Source of the DNA: Gemmatimonadota bacterium
GTDB taxonomy: Bacteria; Gemmatimonadota; Gemmatimonadetes; Gemmatimonadales; GWC2-71-9
Assembly (NCBI GenBank): GCA_016874005.1
Contig: VGVQ01000012.1
Span: 50,154 to 114,153 of the forward strand
Length of the DNA stretch: 64,000 nucleotides
Direction: 5' to 3'
Made by a program: the position numbers and the translations under genes. This document shows positions 39,605 to 49,700 of the stretch, piece by piece; position 1 is the stretch's first letter; each line of letters begins with the position of its first letter. The notes under the pieces were generated by a model, which saw only the letters and a program-made list of their open reading frames with translations, made no database searches and had not been told where the DNA came from.

Positions 39605-40595
39605 ATGAACGACGCCATTTTGGGGACGCCGCCGCAAAAGGCTCCCTCGAGCCCTGACGGCTTTGCCCGCCGGATCGTCAATCGATTCGTCTACCCGGCC
39701 GAGAAGCCGGGTGTGTCGTTGGCGTTGTATTACACTCTGCTCGTCGCCGTCGCCTCGGCGATGGTCTATTTCATCCCCGCCACCCGGGCCATGGTCTCGG
39801 GCGAGCGGCTGGCCCAGCTCCTCCAAAGCGGCGATCTCTTCGGCGGGACACCGACCGGCGGCTCGTTGTCGTGGAGCACGACGGTCGACATGGCGTTCGC
39901 GATGATCGGCGCGTTTCTGCTGATGCTGCCGACCTCGTGGGTCTACATGGCCGAGCGGCGTCGCAAGGGCTTCGATCAGGGGATGGTCCAGACCATGATC
40001 GTGCTGTCGGTCGCGATCGCCGGAGTGGTGGTGATCGTCCGCAACAGCACCGCGCTGGCCTTCAGTCTGACGGGGATCGTCGCGGCGGTGCGGTTTCGGA
40101 ACAACCTCGCCGACACCCCGCGACACCTTGTATATCTTCACCGCGATCGGTGTGGGCCTCGCCGCCGGGGTTCAGGCGCTGGCGGCGGCGCTGGTGCTCT
40201 CGGCGATCTTCAACTTCATCACCCTGGGGTTTTGGCGGGGTGACTACGGCATGTGCGAGCTCGGCCGCAAGCCAGGTCATCTCCTGGTCGGGATGTCGGG
40301 CCCGGTCGGCAACGGCGCCAAACCCGGCAAGGGCGAGAAGAAGAAGGCCAAGAAAGACTTCAACGCCATCATCGTGATCAGAGCCGTGAACGCCGAGCGC
40401 GCCAGGCCCGAGGTCGATACCTTGCTGGCCGGCGAGGTCAGCCGATTTCGGCTGGCGGAAATCGAGTCGAACTCCAAGGGACAAGGCGTGCTCAAGTACT
40501 TGATTCGGCTGTCCAAGCGAACCGATCCGCGCGACCTCGAGGACGCGTTGTTGACTCGAGGGGCGCCGAACGTCATCGGCGTTCGCGTTCACTGA
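39605..40595 (+). pseudogene. DUF4956 membrane protein gene broken by one extra base
   Basis: Two frames together make a full DUF4956 protein. The first (from ATG 39605) has the N-terminal helices and ends correctly at VRFRNNLADT. The second carries TLYIFTAIGVGLAAGVQAL, another helix pair and the soluble C-terminus (GVRVH) to 40595. Removing one C from CCCC at 40116-40119 gives RDTLYIF, the expected family sequence, and a 329-residue product. This could be a real mutation or a base-call error. DUF4956 proteins are often linked to polyphosphate/VTC-type and capsular genes. Confidence 0.8.
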
Positions 40596-41443
40596 TGAGG
40601 GCGGTGTCTTCCTTTCCCCGTGCGGTGCTCGGGGTCGTTGGGGTGTTGGTGTGCCCGCCGGCGCAGCCGCCCCGGCCCTTTCCCGACTGCCTGGACGGGG
40701 CTCCCCGCGTCACCATCCGATTGCCGTTGGCGCTGCGGGAGGTGTCGGGGCTGACCTTGGGCGACGACGGCCGTCTCTGGCTCCACAACGACGAGCTTGG
40801 GGCGGTTGGCGCCCTCGACCTCGCCACCGGCCGGCCGTTAGCCAGCTACCGGTTCGGGGTTGGCGCCCGCGGCGATTTCGAAGGGATCGCGCTGGCGGCC
40901 GGGCGGATCTATCTCGTGACCAGCGCGGGGCGGATGTACTCGGCGCCGATCCCGGCTCCCGGCACACCCGACGGGTCCCTGGCGATCGATTCGGTCGACA
41001 CGGGGTTGGGGCGCCGGTGCGAGATCGAGGGGCTCGCGTTCGAGCCGGCCGACCGGGCGCTCCTGTTGGCGTGCAAGACGCCGAGGACCAAGGCGCTCGA
41101 GGGTCGGGTCGTCATCTTTCGGTGGTCGCTGGAGATGAGGAAGCTGGCCAATCCGGACCGGCTCGAGTTTGCCGCGGCCGACTTGGCTCGGGGGCGGAAG
41201 GGTCGTCAGTTCCGCCCGTCCGCCATCGAACGCCATCCGGGGTCCGGTCACTACCTGATCCTGGCCTCGGCGGACCAGGCGTATGCGGTCGTCGATCGAG
41301 CCGGGACGGTGCACCACACCGGGGCGCTCGGCAAGCGGCACCGGCAACCCGAGGGACTCGCGATCGGCCGGTCCGGTGAGGTCGTGATCGCCGACGAGGG
41401 GGCCACCGGACCGGGAACCGTGACGGTCTATGCCTGTCGTTAG
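40595..41443 (+). CDS. Exported SdiA-regulated/phytase-like beta-propeller protein
   Basis: 282 residues; the ATG overlaps the DUF4956 stop. Signal peptide then a beta-propeller with LREVSGLTLGDDGRLWLHNDE, GDFEGIALAAGRIYLV, CEIEGLAFEPADRALLLACK, FRPSAIERHPGSGHYLILAS and RQPEGLAIGRSGEVVIADEG. These G-(L/I)-x3-(P/A/G) blades are typical of SdiA-regulated/YjiK-type or esterase-like phytase families. No catalytic residue assignment. Overlaps the next gene start by 14 nt. Confidence 0.72.
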   Translation: MRAVSSFPRAVLGVVGVLVCPPAQPPRPFPDCLDGAPRVTIRLPLALREVSGLTLGDDGRLWLHNDELGAVGALDLATGRPLASYRFGVGARGDFEGIALAAGRIYLVTSAGRMYSAPIPAPGTPDGSLAIDSVDTGLGRRCEIEGLAFEPADRALLLACKTPRTKALEGRVVIFRWSLEMRKLANPDRLEFAAADLARGRKGRQFRPSAIERHPGSGHYLILASADQAYAVVDRAGTVHHTGALGKRHRQPEGLAIGRSGEVVIADEGATGPGTVTVYACR

Positions 41444-42045
41444 GCGGTTCTGGGTTCCGCTCCTGGCGGCGGCGAGCGGGTGCGGTTGGACCCCGCGGGT
41501 CGTCCTGGCGCCCGCGCCCGCCGTGAACCCCGACGCGGTCGAGGCGTCGCTATTCCTGATCGGCGACGCCGGCCACGCCACCCCCACCGACCGGGTCTTG
41601 GCCGAGGTGGCTCGGCAGGGCAGGGCGGCCCCGCGTTCGAGCGCCATCGTGTTCTTGGGCGACAATGTTTACCCCCACGGCATTCCCGACGACACCGCCC
41701 GAGCGTATCCGGACGCGAAGGGTCGGCTCTTCATCCAAGCGCGGCTGGCAGAGGCCACGGGGCTCCGGACGTTCTTCGTTGCCGGCAACCACGACTGGGA
41801 TCGGCAAGGCCCGGCCGGGTGGGTCAACGTCCAGCGCCAGGGCCTTCTCCTCCGGCGCTTCGCGGATTCCACCGGAGCCGCGGTGGAACTCCTTCCGCGC
41901 GCCGGTTGTCCGGGACCGGTCACCGTGGACATCGGGAAACGGATCCGGCTCGTGGCCGTCGACACGCCCTGGTGGTTGCAGACCGGTGCCAGACCCGGCC
42001 GTGAGCCTCCTGGGCTGCGCGCCAAACTGCCGGACTCGACCACTC
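41430..42045 (+). pseudogene. Truncated metallophosphatase lipoprotein
   Basis: About 190 residues of a calcineurin-like phosphoesterase: lipoprotein-type signal (AAASGC), SLFLIGDAGH, FLGDNVYPHG, AGNHDW and AVDTPWWLQ, the first three metal motifs. The C-terminal half with the remaining His motifs (GHxH) is missing. The frame continues to 42770 but this part is out of frame with the TPR gene that occupies the same DNA, so the read-through is noise. A deletion has joined it to the next fragment. Confidence 0.7.
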
Positions 42046-43221
42046 GGTGCGCCGTCGACTCCGAGGACCGTCGCCGTGACCCTCCAGCTGATCGACGCCA
42101 CCAGCGACGCCCACGTCTGGAGCGACTCCTACCAGCGGCCCGCTCGGGACTTGCTGATGGTCCGGCAGGACATCGCCCGCAAAGTCGTCGAGGCGCTGGC
42201 CGGGCAGGTCAGAGGCCTGGTGGTCATGGGCGCCGACTCGTCGTCGCGCAACATGGAGGCGGTCGAGGCCAGGGCCCACGGGTTGGAGTTGGCCAACGCC
42301 GCCGACGAGGAGCGCCTCGACGAGGCGATTCGGTCGTTCCAGCGGGCCCTCGAACTCGACCCCGGGTACGCCAGCGCCGCGGCCGAGTTGTCGGATGCTC
42401 TTCGGTATTACATCAATTTCGGCTTCGGGGCCAAGCGAGAGCCCTATGCCGCCCTCCGCGAAGCGATCCATTGGGCCGAGCGCGCGGTGAGCCTCGATCC
42501 CAACCTCGCGCTCGGGTGGGCCGCTCGGGGCGCGGCCCGGATGGAAACCTGGTCCCGGCCCGAGGCGGCCTTGGCCGACATGGACCGGGCGTTGGCCCTG
42601 GCGCCGGCGAGCGGAACCATCCGGATCTACCGCGGCATCGCGCTCGCCCGGCTCGGGCGGCTCGACGATGCCATGCGCGAGATGGAGACGGCGGCCGCCT
42701 TCGATCCGATGAACGCCCTGACTCGGGGCGGTGGGCTCGCCCTCACCGCCCTGGCCGCCGGGCGGTATGACGTGGTGGTCCGAGAGGCCGGCCTGGCCGC
42801 CGCCCGCGATCCGCGATTCCCGGGGTGGCGGGTCATCGAGGCGCTCGGGCACCTCCTGGCGGGCAACGCCGAGCGGTGCGCCGGCATGGAGCTGAGCGAA
42901 ATCGGCGGACCGGTGACCGCGATGTGCCTCGAGGCAACGGGCGACACGGCCCGGGCCGCCGCGCTCGTGAAGGCCATCGAGAAGGGTGCCCTCGACGGGC
43001 CGTTAGGCATCTACACCATGGGCTTCCTCGGCACCTATTACGCCCGCCACGGCGATGCCGCCCAGGCCGTCGCCTGGCTGGAGCGCGCCTACGATCGCTC
43101 GCCGACCGCCTACGATTTTCGGTTCCTCACTTCGGCCCTGTTCGACCGGGTCCGCGCCGAGCCGGTGTTCCAGCGCGGAATGGCCGGCATCGCGGCCCGG
43201 ATCCGGGCCAAGTTCTCCTAG
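42046..43221 (+). pseudogene. Truncated TolB-like/TPR regulator, 5' missing
   Basis: The frame starts abruptly at VAVTLQLIDATSDAHVWSDSYQRPARDLLMVRQDIARKVVEAL, the middle of the TolB-like region that in full proteins follows an N-terminal kinase, cyclase or DNA-binding domain. TPR repeats follow to the end (EAIRSFQRALELDPGYASAAAELSDAL; RAVSLDPNLALGWAARGAARM) at 43221. The N-terminal domain is absent. A GTG at 42076 could start a 381-residue peptide. Whether it is expressed is unknown. Confidence 0.7.
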
Positions 43222-43306
43222 CGATGCGGCCCAGGCCTGGGTCGATCGGTTCTCCGTCGCCGCCGGTCCCCCTATCTTCCCTCCGATCTCTCACCCCGGA
43301 CTCCTG

Positions 43307-43744
43307 ATGCCGCGCCTTGTCCTTGCGTCGCTCGTCGCAATCTCCGCCTGCGCCCGAGGCAACGAGCCGCCGCCGCCCGCCCAGCCGGCGACGTCGACCC
43401 CAGCACCGGCCGTGGCGATCGTCTCGCCGGCCGACGGCGATACCACCGGGAGCCGGATCGTCGTTCGGCTCTCCGCCGCGGGCGTTCGAGTCGTGCCCGC
43501 CACCGGCGTGCGGGTCGCCGGCGAGGGCCACCATCACCTCTTCGTGGACATCGATCCGAGCGCTCCCGATTCGATCATTCGGCAGGGCAAAGGGATCTAC
43601 CATCTGGGCAGCGGGGTCGACTCGTTGGTGGTCGACTCCCTGCCACCTGGTCCCCATCGGCTGATCGCGGTGTTCGCCAGTGGCGACCACGTCCCGATGC
43701 TCGAGGTGCGCCAGGACACCGCCACCTTCGTGGTCCGAAACTAG
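43307..43744 (+). CDS. DUF4399-type exported protein
   Basis: 145 residues: lipoprotein-type signal (LVAISAC) and Pro/Ala linker, then the DUF4399 core VAIVSPADGDTTGSRIVVRLSAAGV, GEGHHHLFVD, YHLGSG and the final PHRLIAVFASGDHVPM. The HHH and D motif might bind metal. Function unknown. It follows the truncated TPR gene by 85 nt. Confidence 0.78.
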   Translation: MPRLVLASLVAISACARGNEPPPPAQPATSTPAPAVAIVSPADGDTTGSRIVVRLSAAGVRVVPATGVRVAGEGHHHLFVDIDPSAPDSIIRQGKGIYHLGSGVDSLVVDSLPPGPHRLIAVFASGDHVPMLEVRQDTATFVVRN

Positions 43745-43774
43745 GGGAGCCGGACCGGGCTTAGCCGGGGACGG

Positions 43775-44530
43775 ATGGACGCCGGGCCACTGATGCTCGC
43801 GGGCCTCGCGGCGTTCGCCGGAGGCGCCATCAACTCGATCGCCGGAGGAGGGACGTTGATCACCTTCCCGGCGATCGTCGCGTTAGGGGTGTCCCCGCTG
43901 GTGGCCAACGTCACCAACACCATGGCGCTGTGGCCCGGGGCGGTCTCCGGGTTGTGGGCCTACCGCCGCCAACTGGTCGGGATGCGGGCCTGGCTATGGC
44001 GCTCGAGCGGGCCAAGCCTGCTCGGGGGCCTGGCCGGCGGCTGGCTCCTGCTGGCCACCGGCGAGCGGCGCTTCGCGGCCATCGTGCCGTACCTGGTGCT
44101 CGGTGCCACGGCGCTCTTCGCGCTCCAGGGCCCGATTCGCGCCTGGCTCGGCCGCCACGGGGCCGAGCCGGACGTCTCGACCGGCACCTTCCTGGTGATT
44201 CAATTCGCGGTTGGGGTGTACGGCGGCTACTTCGGCGCCGGGATCGGGATCCTGATGTTGGCCGCGCTCGGATTGGTCGGTCTCACCGACATCCATCGGA
44301 TGAACGCGGTCAAGGTCTGGGGGGCCCTCCTCATCAACGTCGTGGCCGCCGCGCTGTTCGCGGCGCGAGGAGTGATCGACTGGCCGCTCGCCGGGGCGAT
44401 GGCCACTGGCGCCCTGCTCGGGGGGTACGCTGGCTCGAGGCTGGCCCAGCGAATCGGTCAGCGGGCGGTCCGCGGGGCGGTGATCGTCATCGGTCTCCTC
44501 GCCTTCGCCTGGTTGTTACTCCGCGATTGA
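43775..44530 (+). CDS. TSUP (TauE/SafE) family permease
   Basis: 251 residues with about eight helices. The hallmark GGAINSIAGGGTLITFPAIVALGVSPLVANVTNT is at the N-terminus and the repeat GVYGGYFGAGIGILMLAALGL in the second half. The family exports sulfite, sulfonates or other organic anions. Different from the cco-operon SafE-like protein. Single gene. Confidence 0.88.
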   Translation: MDAGPLMLAGLAAFAGGAINSIAGGGTLITFPAIVALGVSPLVANVTNTMALWPGAVSGLWAYRRQLVGMRAWLWRSSGPSLLGGLAGGWLLLATGERRFAAIVPYLVLGATALFALQGPIRAWLGRHGAEPDVSTGTFLVIQFAVGVYGGYFGAGIGILMLAALGLVGLTDIHRMNAVKVWGALLINVVAAALFAARGVIDWPLAGAMATGALLGGYAGSRLAQRIGQRAVRGAVIVIGLLAFAWLLLRD

Positions 44531-44630
44531 CGCCGGGCGCCGCGGGTGCCCTCACCCGCCGCCGTTTGGCTATTGACCTCGGCCGAGGTTGGGCCTACTT
44601 TACGCCGCAAAGTTGAGAACGGAGGGGCGG

Positions 44631-45045
44631 ATGCCACGCTGGCTTCGGCTCGTCAAAGCGACCGTCGTCACCGGGCTGGCTTTCGTCGTGGGCGGCGGGC
44701 TGGTCATTTCCCTGATCGGGCTGCCGTTTCTGGTTTTCGGCAACCTGGGGTGGCGGGAGCTGCTCTTCACGGTAGCCCGCGGGTCGGTGATCTCGTTTCT
44801 GGTGGGGGTCGCCTTCTCCGCGCTGCTGGCGCTCACGGCCAGGGGGCGGAGTCGGATCGCTGCTCTTTCTGCTGATGGGCATCAACGGCGCCTTCAAGGC
44901 CTGGGACTTCGATACCGGCCTCCTCAATTTCGTGCTGCTGACGTCGATGGGCGGCGGCGCGGCGATGGCGACGCTGGCGCTCGCCCGCCGGGGCCAGCGA
45001 ACGTTGCCCCGGGAGGAAGAGCCCGCCCAACTCGAGCGCCGGTAG
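44631..45045 (+). pseudogene. Small membrane protein gene with one-base frameshift
   Basis: The first frame (from ATG 44631) gives two helices (TVVTGLAFVVGGGLVISLIGLPFLVF; RGSVISFLVGVAFSALLALTA). From about 44848 a different frame supplies SLLFLLMGINGAFKAWDFD, another helix and a charged tail ending at 45045. Removing one G from GGGGG at 44842-44846 joins them into a 137-residue three- to four-helix protein. Like the DUF4956 case, this may be a base-call error. Function unknown. Confidence 0.6.
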
Positions 45046-45080
45046 GGTCACCTCCGGGGGCGGTCCACCGCCGCCGTGGC

Positions 45081-45485
45081 TCAGTCCTCGACCAGTTCGA
45101 CCTCGAGCCCCGGGTTGCCGGTCCGGGGAATGACCCGGACCCGATAAGTGTACCGCCCGCTACCTAGCGGCGTCTCGCCGACGTAGTCGATCACCTGTTG
45201 CCGGACGATGTCCGCGCCGATCCGCGCTTCGACGGTCACCAATCGGTAGGCTCGCTCGACCGCCAGGTACCGCGTCCGCTCCCCGACGGCGAGATTGGTG
45301 GCGACCAGCGAGTCGCGGCCGCCCGGATACACCACCACCCGGTCGATCGTCACCGCCGAAGCGTTCTCGATTCGGGTCTCGACGCTCCCGCCCGGGTCCA
45401 CGATGGCACATCCGCTCGTGGCGGCGACCACGGCGAATGCCAGTCGTCTCACAGATAGGGGGCTACCGAATCGGATCCGGTTCAT
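45081..45485 (-). CDS. Small lipoprotein of unknown function
   Basis: 134 residues from ATG 45485. Signal ends VVAATSGC (Cys). The mature part is a single beta-rich domain (ETRIENASAVTIDRVVVYPGGRDSL; YTYRVRVIPRTGNPGLEVELVED). No family recognised. It is divergent from the decarboxylase-like pair. Confidence 0.6.
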   Translation of the reverse strand: MNRIRFGSPLSVRRLAFAVVAATSGCAIVDPGGSVETRIENASAVTIDRVVVYPGGRDSLVATNLAVGERTRYLAVERAYRLVTVEARIGADIVRQQVIDYVGETPLGSGRYTYRVRVIPRTGNPGLEVELVED

Positions 45486-45540
45486 CGTCACTCAATACCC
45501 CTCCGGTGGCGCGCCCGTCACCAGAGGGACAGATTGCGGA

Positions 45541-46026
45541 GTGTTTTCCACCCCCCAGATCGTCGCCGCCCTCGTTCGGCTCGAGGTGACCCACGTCGTC
45601 TCGGTTCCGGACAGCACCATCGGGCCATGGGAGTCGGGCATCGCCGCGGCCGGGATCCGGCTGATCCGGGTTTGCCGCGAGGGAGAAGCCTGGGCCGTCG
45701 CGATGGGCCTCCACCTCGGCGGGGCCACCCCGGTCGTGATGATCCAGTGCACCGGTCTCTTCGAATCGGGGGATGCGCTCCGCAACGTCCTCCACGACTG
45801 GCAAGTGCCGATCTTCGCGATCATCGGCTACCGGAGCTACCTCAACCAAGAGACCCTGCCCGGAGACACCTGCCTGGTGTTCACGGAACCCGTGCTCGAC
45901 GCCTGGAAGGTGGACTATCGGTTGTTGACGAGACCTGACCAGGCTGATCAGATCGTCGAGCATGCCCTCGCCTGCCGGGCGGCTGGCCGAGCGGGGGCCA
46001 TCGTGGTGGCGGAGGGCAAAGCGTGA
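45541..46026 (+). CDS. ThDP-dependent decarboxylase alpha subunit (sulfopyruvate/phosphonopyruvate type)
   Basis: 161 residues from a GTG. It resembles the N-terminal (PYR) domain of the sulfopyruvate and phosphonopyruvate decarboxylases: [30 protein letters not shown] (the Glu that activates thiamine diphosphate), [17 protein letters not shown]. It is encoded separately from the PP domain, as in ComD. The stop overlaps the beta gene start (GTGA). Substrate unknown; no other phosphonate or coenzyme M genes are nearby. Confidence 0.78.
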   Translation: MFSTPQIVAALVRLEVTHVVSVPDSTIGPWESGIAAAGIRLIRVCREGEAWAVAMGLHLGGATPVVMIQCTGLFESGDALRNVLHDWQVPIFAIIGYRSYLNQETLPGDTCLVFTEPVLDAWKVDYRLLTRPDQADQIVEHALACRAAGRAGAIVVAEGKA

Positions 46027-46607
46027 GCGGGATGTCGGGCCGATCGGCGGTCGAAGTGGTTCGCCGCTGGCGCGGCCCGGGCGACGTGGTGATCACCACG
46101 ATGGGCACCGCCCGCGATTGGATGGCCGGGCCGATGACGCCGCTCGACGTCGTGTTGGTTCCCTCGTCCATGGGGCAGGCGACATCGTTAGGCCTGGGCA
46201 TCGCGCTCGCCCAACCCACTCGGCGGGTCGTGGTATTGAACGGCGACGGCTCGCTGCTGATGAACCTGGGCTCGCTCGTGACCATTGCCGCGGCGGGAGC
46301 CGACAACCTGGTCGTGGTGGTCTTCGCCAACGGGGTGTACGAGATCACCGGGGCGCAGCCGGTGCCGGGGGTGGGCGTGGTGGATTGGGTCGCGATGGCG
46401 GGCGCCGCCGGGATCCGGTCGGCGGAGCGGATCGAGACGCTCGAGGCCTGGGAGCGCGAGGCGCCCCGGGTGCTCGCCGGGCCGGGCCCCACCCTGGTGT
46501 CGCTCACGATCGAACCCGAGGCGGCCCTCGCCGGGGTGGGTCCCCGGTCGCCGGGGCCGGCTGCGGCGCGAGGCCGGGCGCTGCGCGAGGCCCTGACCGG
46601 CGGGTAG
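46023..46607 (+). CDS. ThDP-dependent decarboxylase beta subunit
   Basis: 194 residues, the PP domain. The thiamine diphosphate-Mg motif [13 protein letters not shown]...[12 protein letters not shown] is present, preceded by [20 protein letters not shown]. It matches ComE-like proteins in size and is translationally coupled to the alpha gene. The pair probably makes an aldehyde by decarboxylating a 2-oxo acid; the reaction is not defined here. Confidence 0.78.
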   Translation: MSGMSGRSAVEVVRRWRGPGDVVITTMGTARDWMAGPMTPLDVVLVPSSMGQATSLGLGIALAQPTRRVVVLNGDGSLLMNLGSLVTIAAAGADNLVVVVFANGVYEITGAQPVPGVGVVDWVAMAGAAGIRSAERIETLEAWEREAPRVLAGPGPTLVSLTIEPEAALAGVGPRSPGPAAARGRALREALTGG

Positions 46608-46736
46608 GGCCAGGCCGAACCGCGCCACCCTCGCGTCGGCGAGGGCCTCGGCTCTAGGCGAGTCGAGGTGAGCCGATTTGGTGTATCTTGAATTCTCGAC
46701 TCCGCAAATTCAGCGCACCCCTGCCGCGAGTGATCA

Positions 46737-49700
46737 ATGCGACCGCTCGGCCCCGTCGTTCTGTTCGCCCTGCTCGGCTTCGGCCCTAACGCCCCGTTCC
46801 TCGCCGCCCAGGCGCCGGCCGACAGCGCCTGGGACGTGACCAAGCCCCGCGGCGCCACCCGGGAGATCGACTTCACCACCTCGGAAGGCACCTGGACCGC
46901 CGTCGACGTCTCACCCGACGGCAACTGGCTGGTCTTCGACCTGCTCGGTCACATCTACCGGATGCCGATCGCCGGGGGGCAGGCGGTGCCGCTCACCCAA
47001 CCGAGCGGGATCGCGATGAACATCCAGCCGCGAATCTCCCCCGACGGCAAGCGGATCGTGTTCGTCTCCGATCGGAAAGGCCAGATGAACCTCTGGGTGA
47101 TGGACGCCGACGGCGGCAACCCCACCCCCGTCCATCTCGACCAGAAGACCGAGTACCGGTGGCCCTCGTGGCGCGCCGACGGGGAGTTCATCGTGGCGCT
47201 CAAGCTCGGCGGCGCGACCGCGGTGACCATGATGCACCGGCGCGGCGGGACCGGCGTCGAACTGCTGCGGGCCCAACCCGGCAGCGCGCCCTCTCGACCC
47301 ACGGTGTCGGCCGACGGACGGACCGTCTACTACGACCTCATCACCGCCCGGGGCCAAGCCTGGGGTCGGGAAGACGCCTTGATGGGCAAGCTCCAGGTTC
47401 AGGGACTCGACCTGGTTACTGGAGTCGTCCGGCGGATCACCGCCGGCGAAGCGACCCAGGCCAACGCCGACCACACCTCGAGCGGCGGCGCCTACGGTGC
47501 CGAACCGAGCCCCGACGGCCGGTACCTCTCCTTCTTGCGCAAGCTCCCCGGCGGAACCCTGAACTACAGGGGTCAGCGATTCGGGCCGAGATCGGCGCTG
47601 TGGATCCGTGACCTGGCCACCGGGGCCGAGCGACTGGCGATGGACCCGGTCGAGATGGACATGTCGGAAGAGAGCTTCCCGACGGCCGGCAGCTACCCGC
47701 CGTACGATTGGACCCCGGATTCCAAAGCGATCGTCATCCACCAGGGAGGCAGGATCCGGCGCCTCGACGTCGCCACCGGCGCGGTGACCACCATTCCGTT
47801 CACCGCCAGGGTCCACCGGGTGATCTCGGAGCAGGCCTGGGTCAAGAACACCGTGCCGGACGGTCCGGTTGATGTCCGGTTCCTCCGGTGGGCCACCGCC
47901 TCTCCGGACGGCCGCACCCTCGCCTTCCAGGCCGTGGGCCGGATCTGGGTGATGCCGCTGCCGGGCGGCCAGGCGCGCCGCCTAACGTCGGCCGGGTTCG
48001 ATCCCTTCGAGTTTCAGCCGGCCTGGTCGCCCGACGGGCGGTCGATCGCCTTCACCAGCTGGCACCACACCGACCGCGGCGCTCTGTGGATCGTCCCGGC
48101 GGAGGGTGGCGAGCCGCGCCGGGTGACCCGCGACGCGGGCGAGTTCCTCAACCCAGCCTGGACCGCGGACGGCCGCGAGTTGGTCTTGCTGCGCGGCGCG
48201 GGCGCGACGGCTCGCGGCCAATCGATGGTCTGGAACCCGTTCTTCGACGTGGTGAAGATTCCCGCCGCCGGCGGCGCCGAGACCTTCCTCGCCCAAGTCG
48301 ACCACGACCCCGCCGGGGTGAGTCGGCAACCCGAGGTGCCGCGACCGTCGGTGACCGACGACGGTCGGGTCTTCTTCGCGGTGCCGAAGTCGGTTGGCGG
48401 CGGCGGGGTGGAACTGCCCGAGTTCCGCCTCGAGATCGTCTCGGTTCGGCTCGACGGTTCCGATCGCCGAGTGGCGGCCGAGGTGCAGAAGGCCGGCAGC
48501 GCGATCGTCTCGCCCACCGGGCGATTCGTCGCCTTCACCCAGGGCAACAACGTCTACGTCACCCCGCTCCCAGCCGGCGCCGGGACCACGGTGCCGCTCA
48601 TCAACCGGCGCGGCGGCGTGCTCCCCGTCACCCAACTCTCGACCGAGGGCGGCCTGCTGCCCCGGTGGCGCAACGCCGAGATCGTCGACTTCGCGAGCGC
48701 CAACCGGGTGTTCAGCCATCACACCGGCACCGGCCGGACCGACACCGTGACGGTCAGCCTCAGCCAACCGCGCGACCAACCGACCGGGACCATTGCCCTC
48801 ACCGGTGCCAGGATCATCCCGCTCGACCGGCGCCCGGTCATCAACGGGGGCACCGTGGTGGTCAGGGGTGGCCGAATCAGTTGCGTCGGTCGCTGCTCCA
48901 CCGCGGGCGTCGATCGGATCGTCAACGTTGCCGGCAAGACCATCATTCCGGGGTGGTTCGACCTCCACGCCCACTCCCACCACGAGCATGTCGGGATGCT
49001 CCCGAGCCGGAACTTCGAGACCGCGGTGTGGCTCGGCTACGGTGTCACCACCATCTTCGACCCCTCGATCTTCTCGCCCGATCCCTTCGTCTCGGCCGAG
49101 CTGGTCGACGCCGGCCAGATGATCGGGCCGAGAATCTACTCGGCCGGCGAGGCGATCACCGGCGGTGACGACGTGGCGACGAACGAGATCAACAGCTACG
49201 ACGAGGCGCTTCGCGAGGTGGCCCGGCGGAAGGCGTGGGGCAGTCCGATGACCAAGCAGTACAACCAGCCGAGCCGAACCCAGCGGCAGTGGGTGGTCGA
49301 GGCGGTCCGCCGGTTGGGGATGCGGACGACGGCCGAGGGGAGCAACGATCTCTACCACAAGGTCGGGATGGTGATGGACGGCCATACCGGAGGCGAGCAC
49401 ATGACGGTGCAGGCTCCGCTCTACGGCGATTTCCTCACCTTCATGGCCAAGGCGCGGTACTTCTACTCCCATACTCCGCTGGTGAGCGGCTACGGCGCTT
49501 GGAACGAGGAGTATTTCTGGCAGGAGAGCCCGGTCTGGCTCAATCCCAAGCTGCAGAAGTGGATCCCCTGGCGCCAACTGATTCCCCACACCCGCCGGTT
49601 CGTGATGCGGCCGGAGACCGATTACTCCAAGGACATCGTGGCCCAGTCGGTGGCCGACCTGATCGCGTTAGGCGGTTACACGGCGTTGGGCTCCCACGGC

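Noticed and set aside
40111..40130. Programmed frameshift in the DUF4956 gene
   Set aside because: There is no slippery heptamer or downstream stem that I can see, and the one-base excess in a C run fits error or mutation better.
42050..42770. Fusion protein of the metallophosphatase with an extra 240-residue domain
   Set aside because: Beyond about 42045 the frame is Arg/Pro/Gly-rich noise over the TPR gene, which reads well in another frame.
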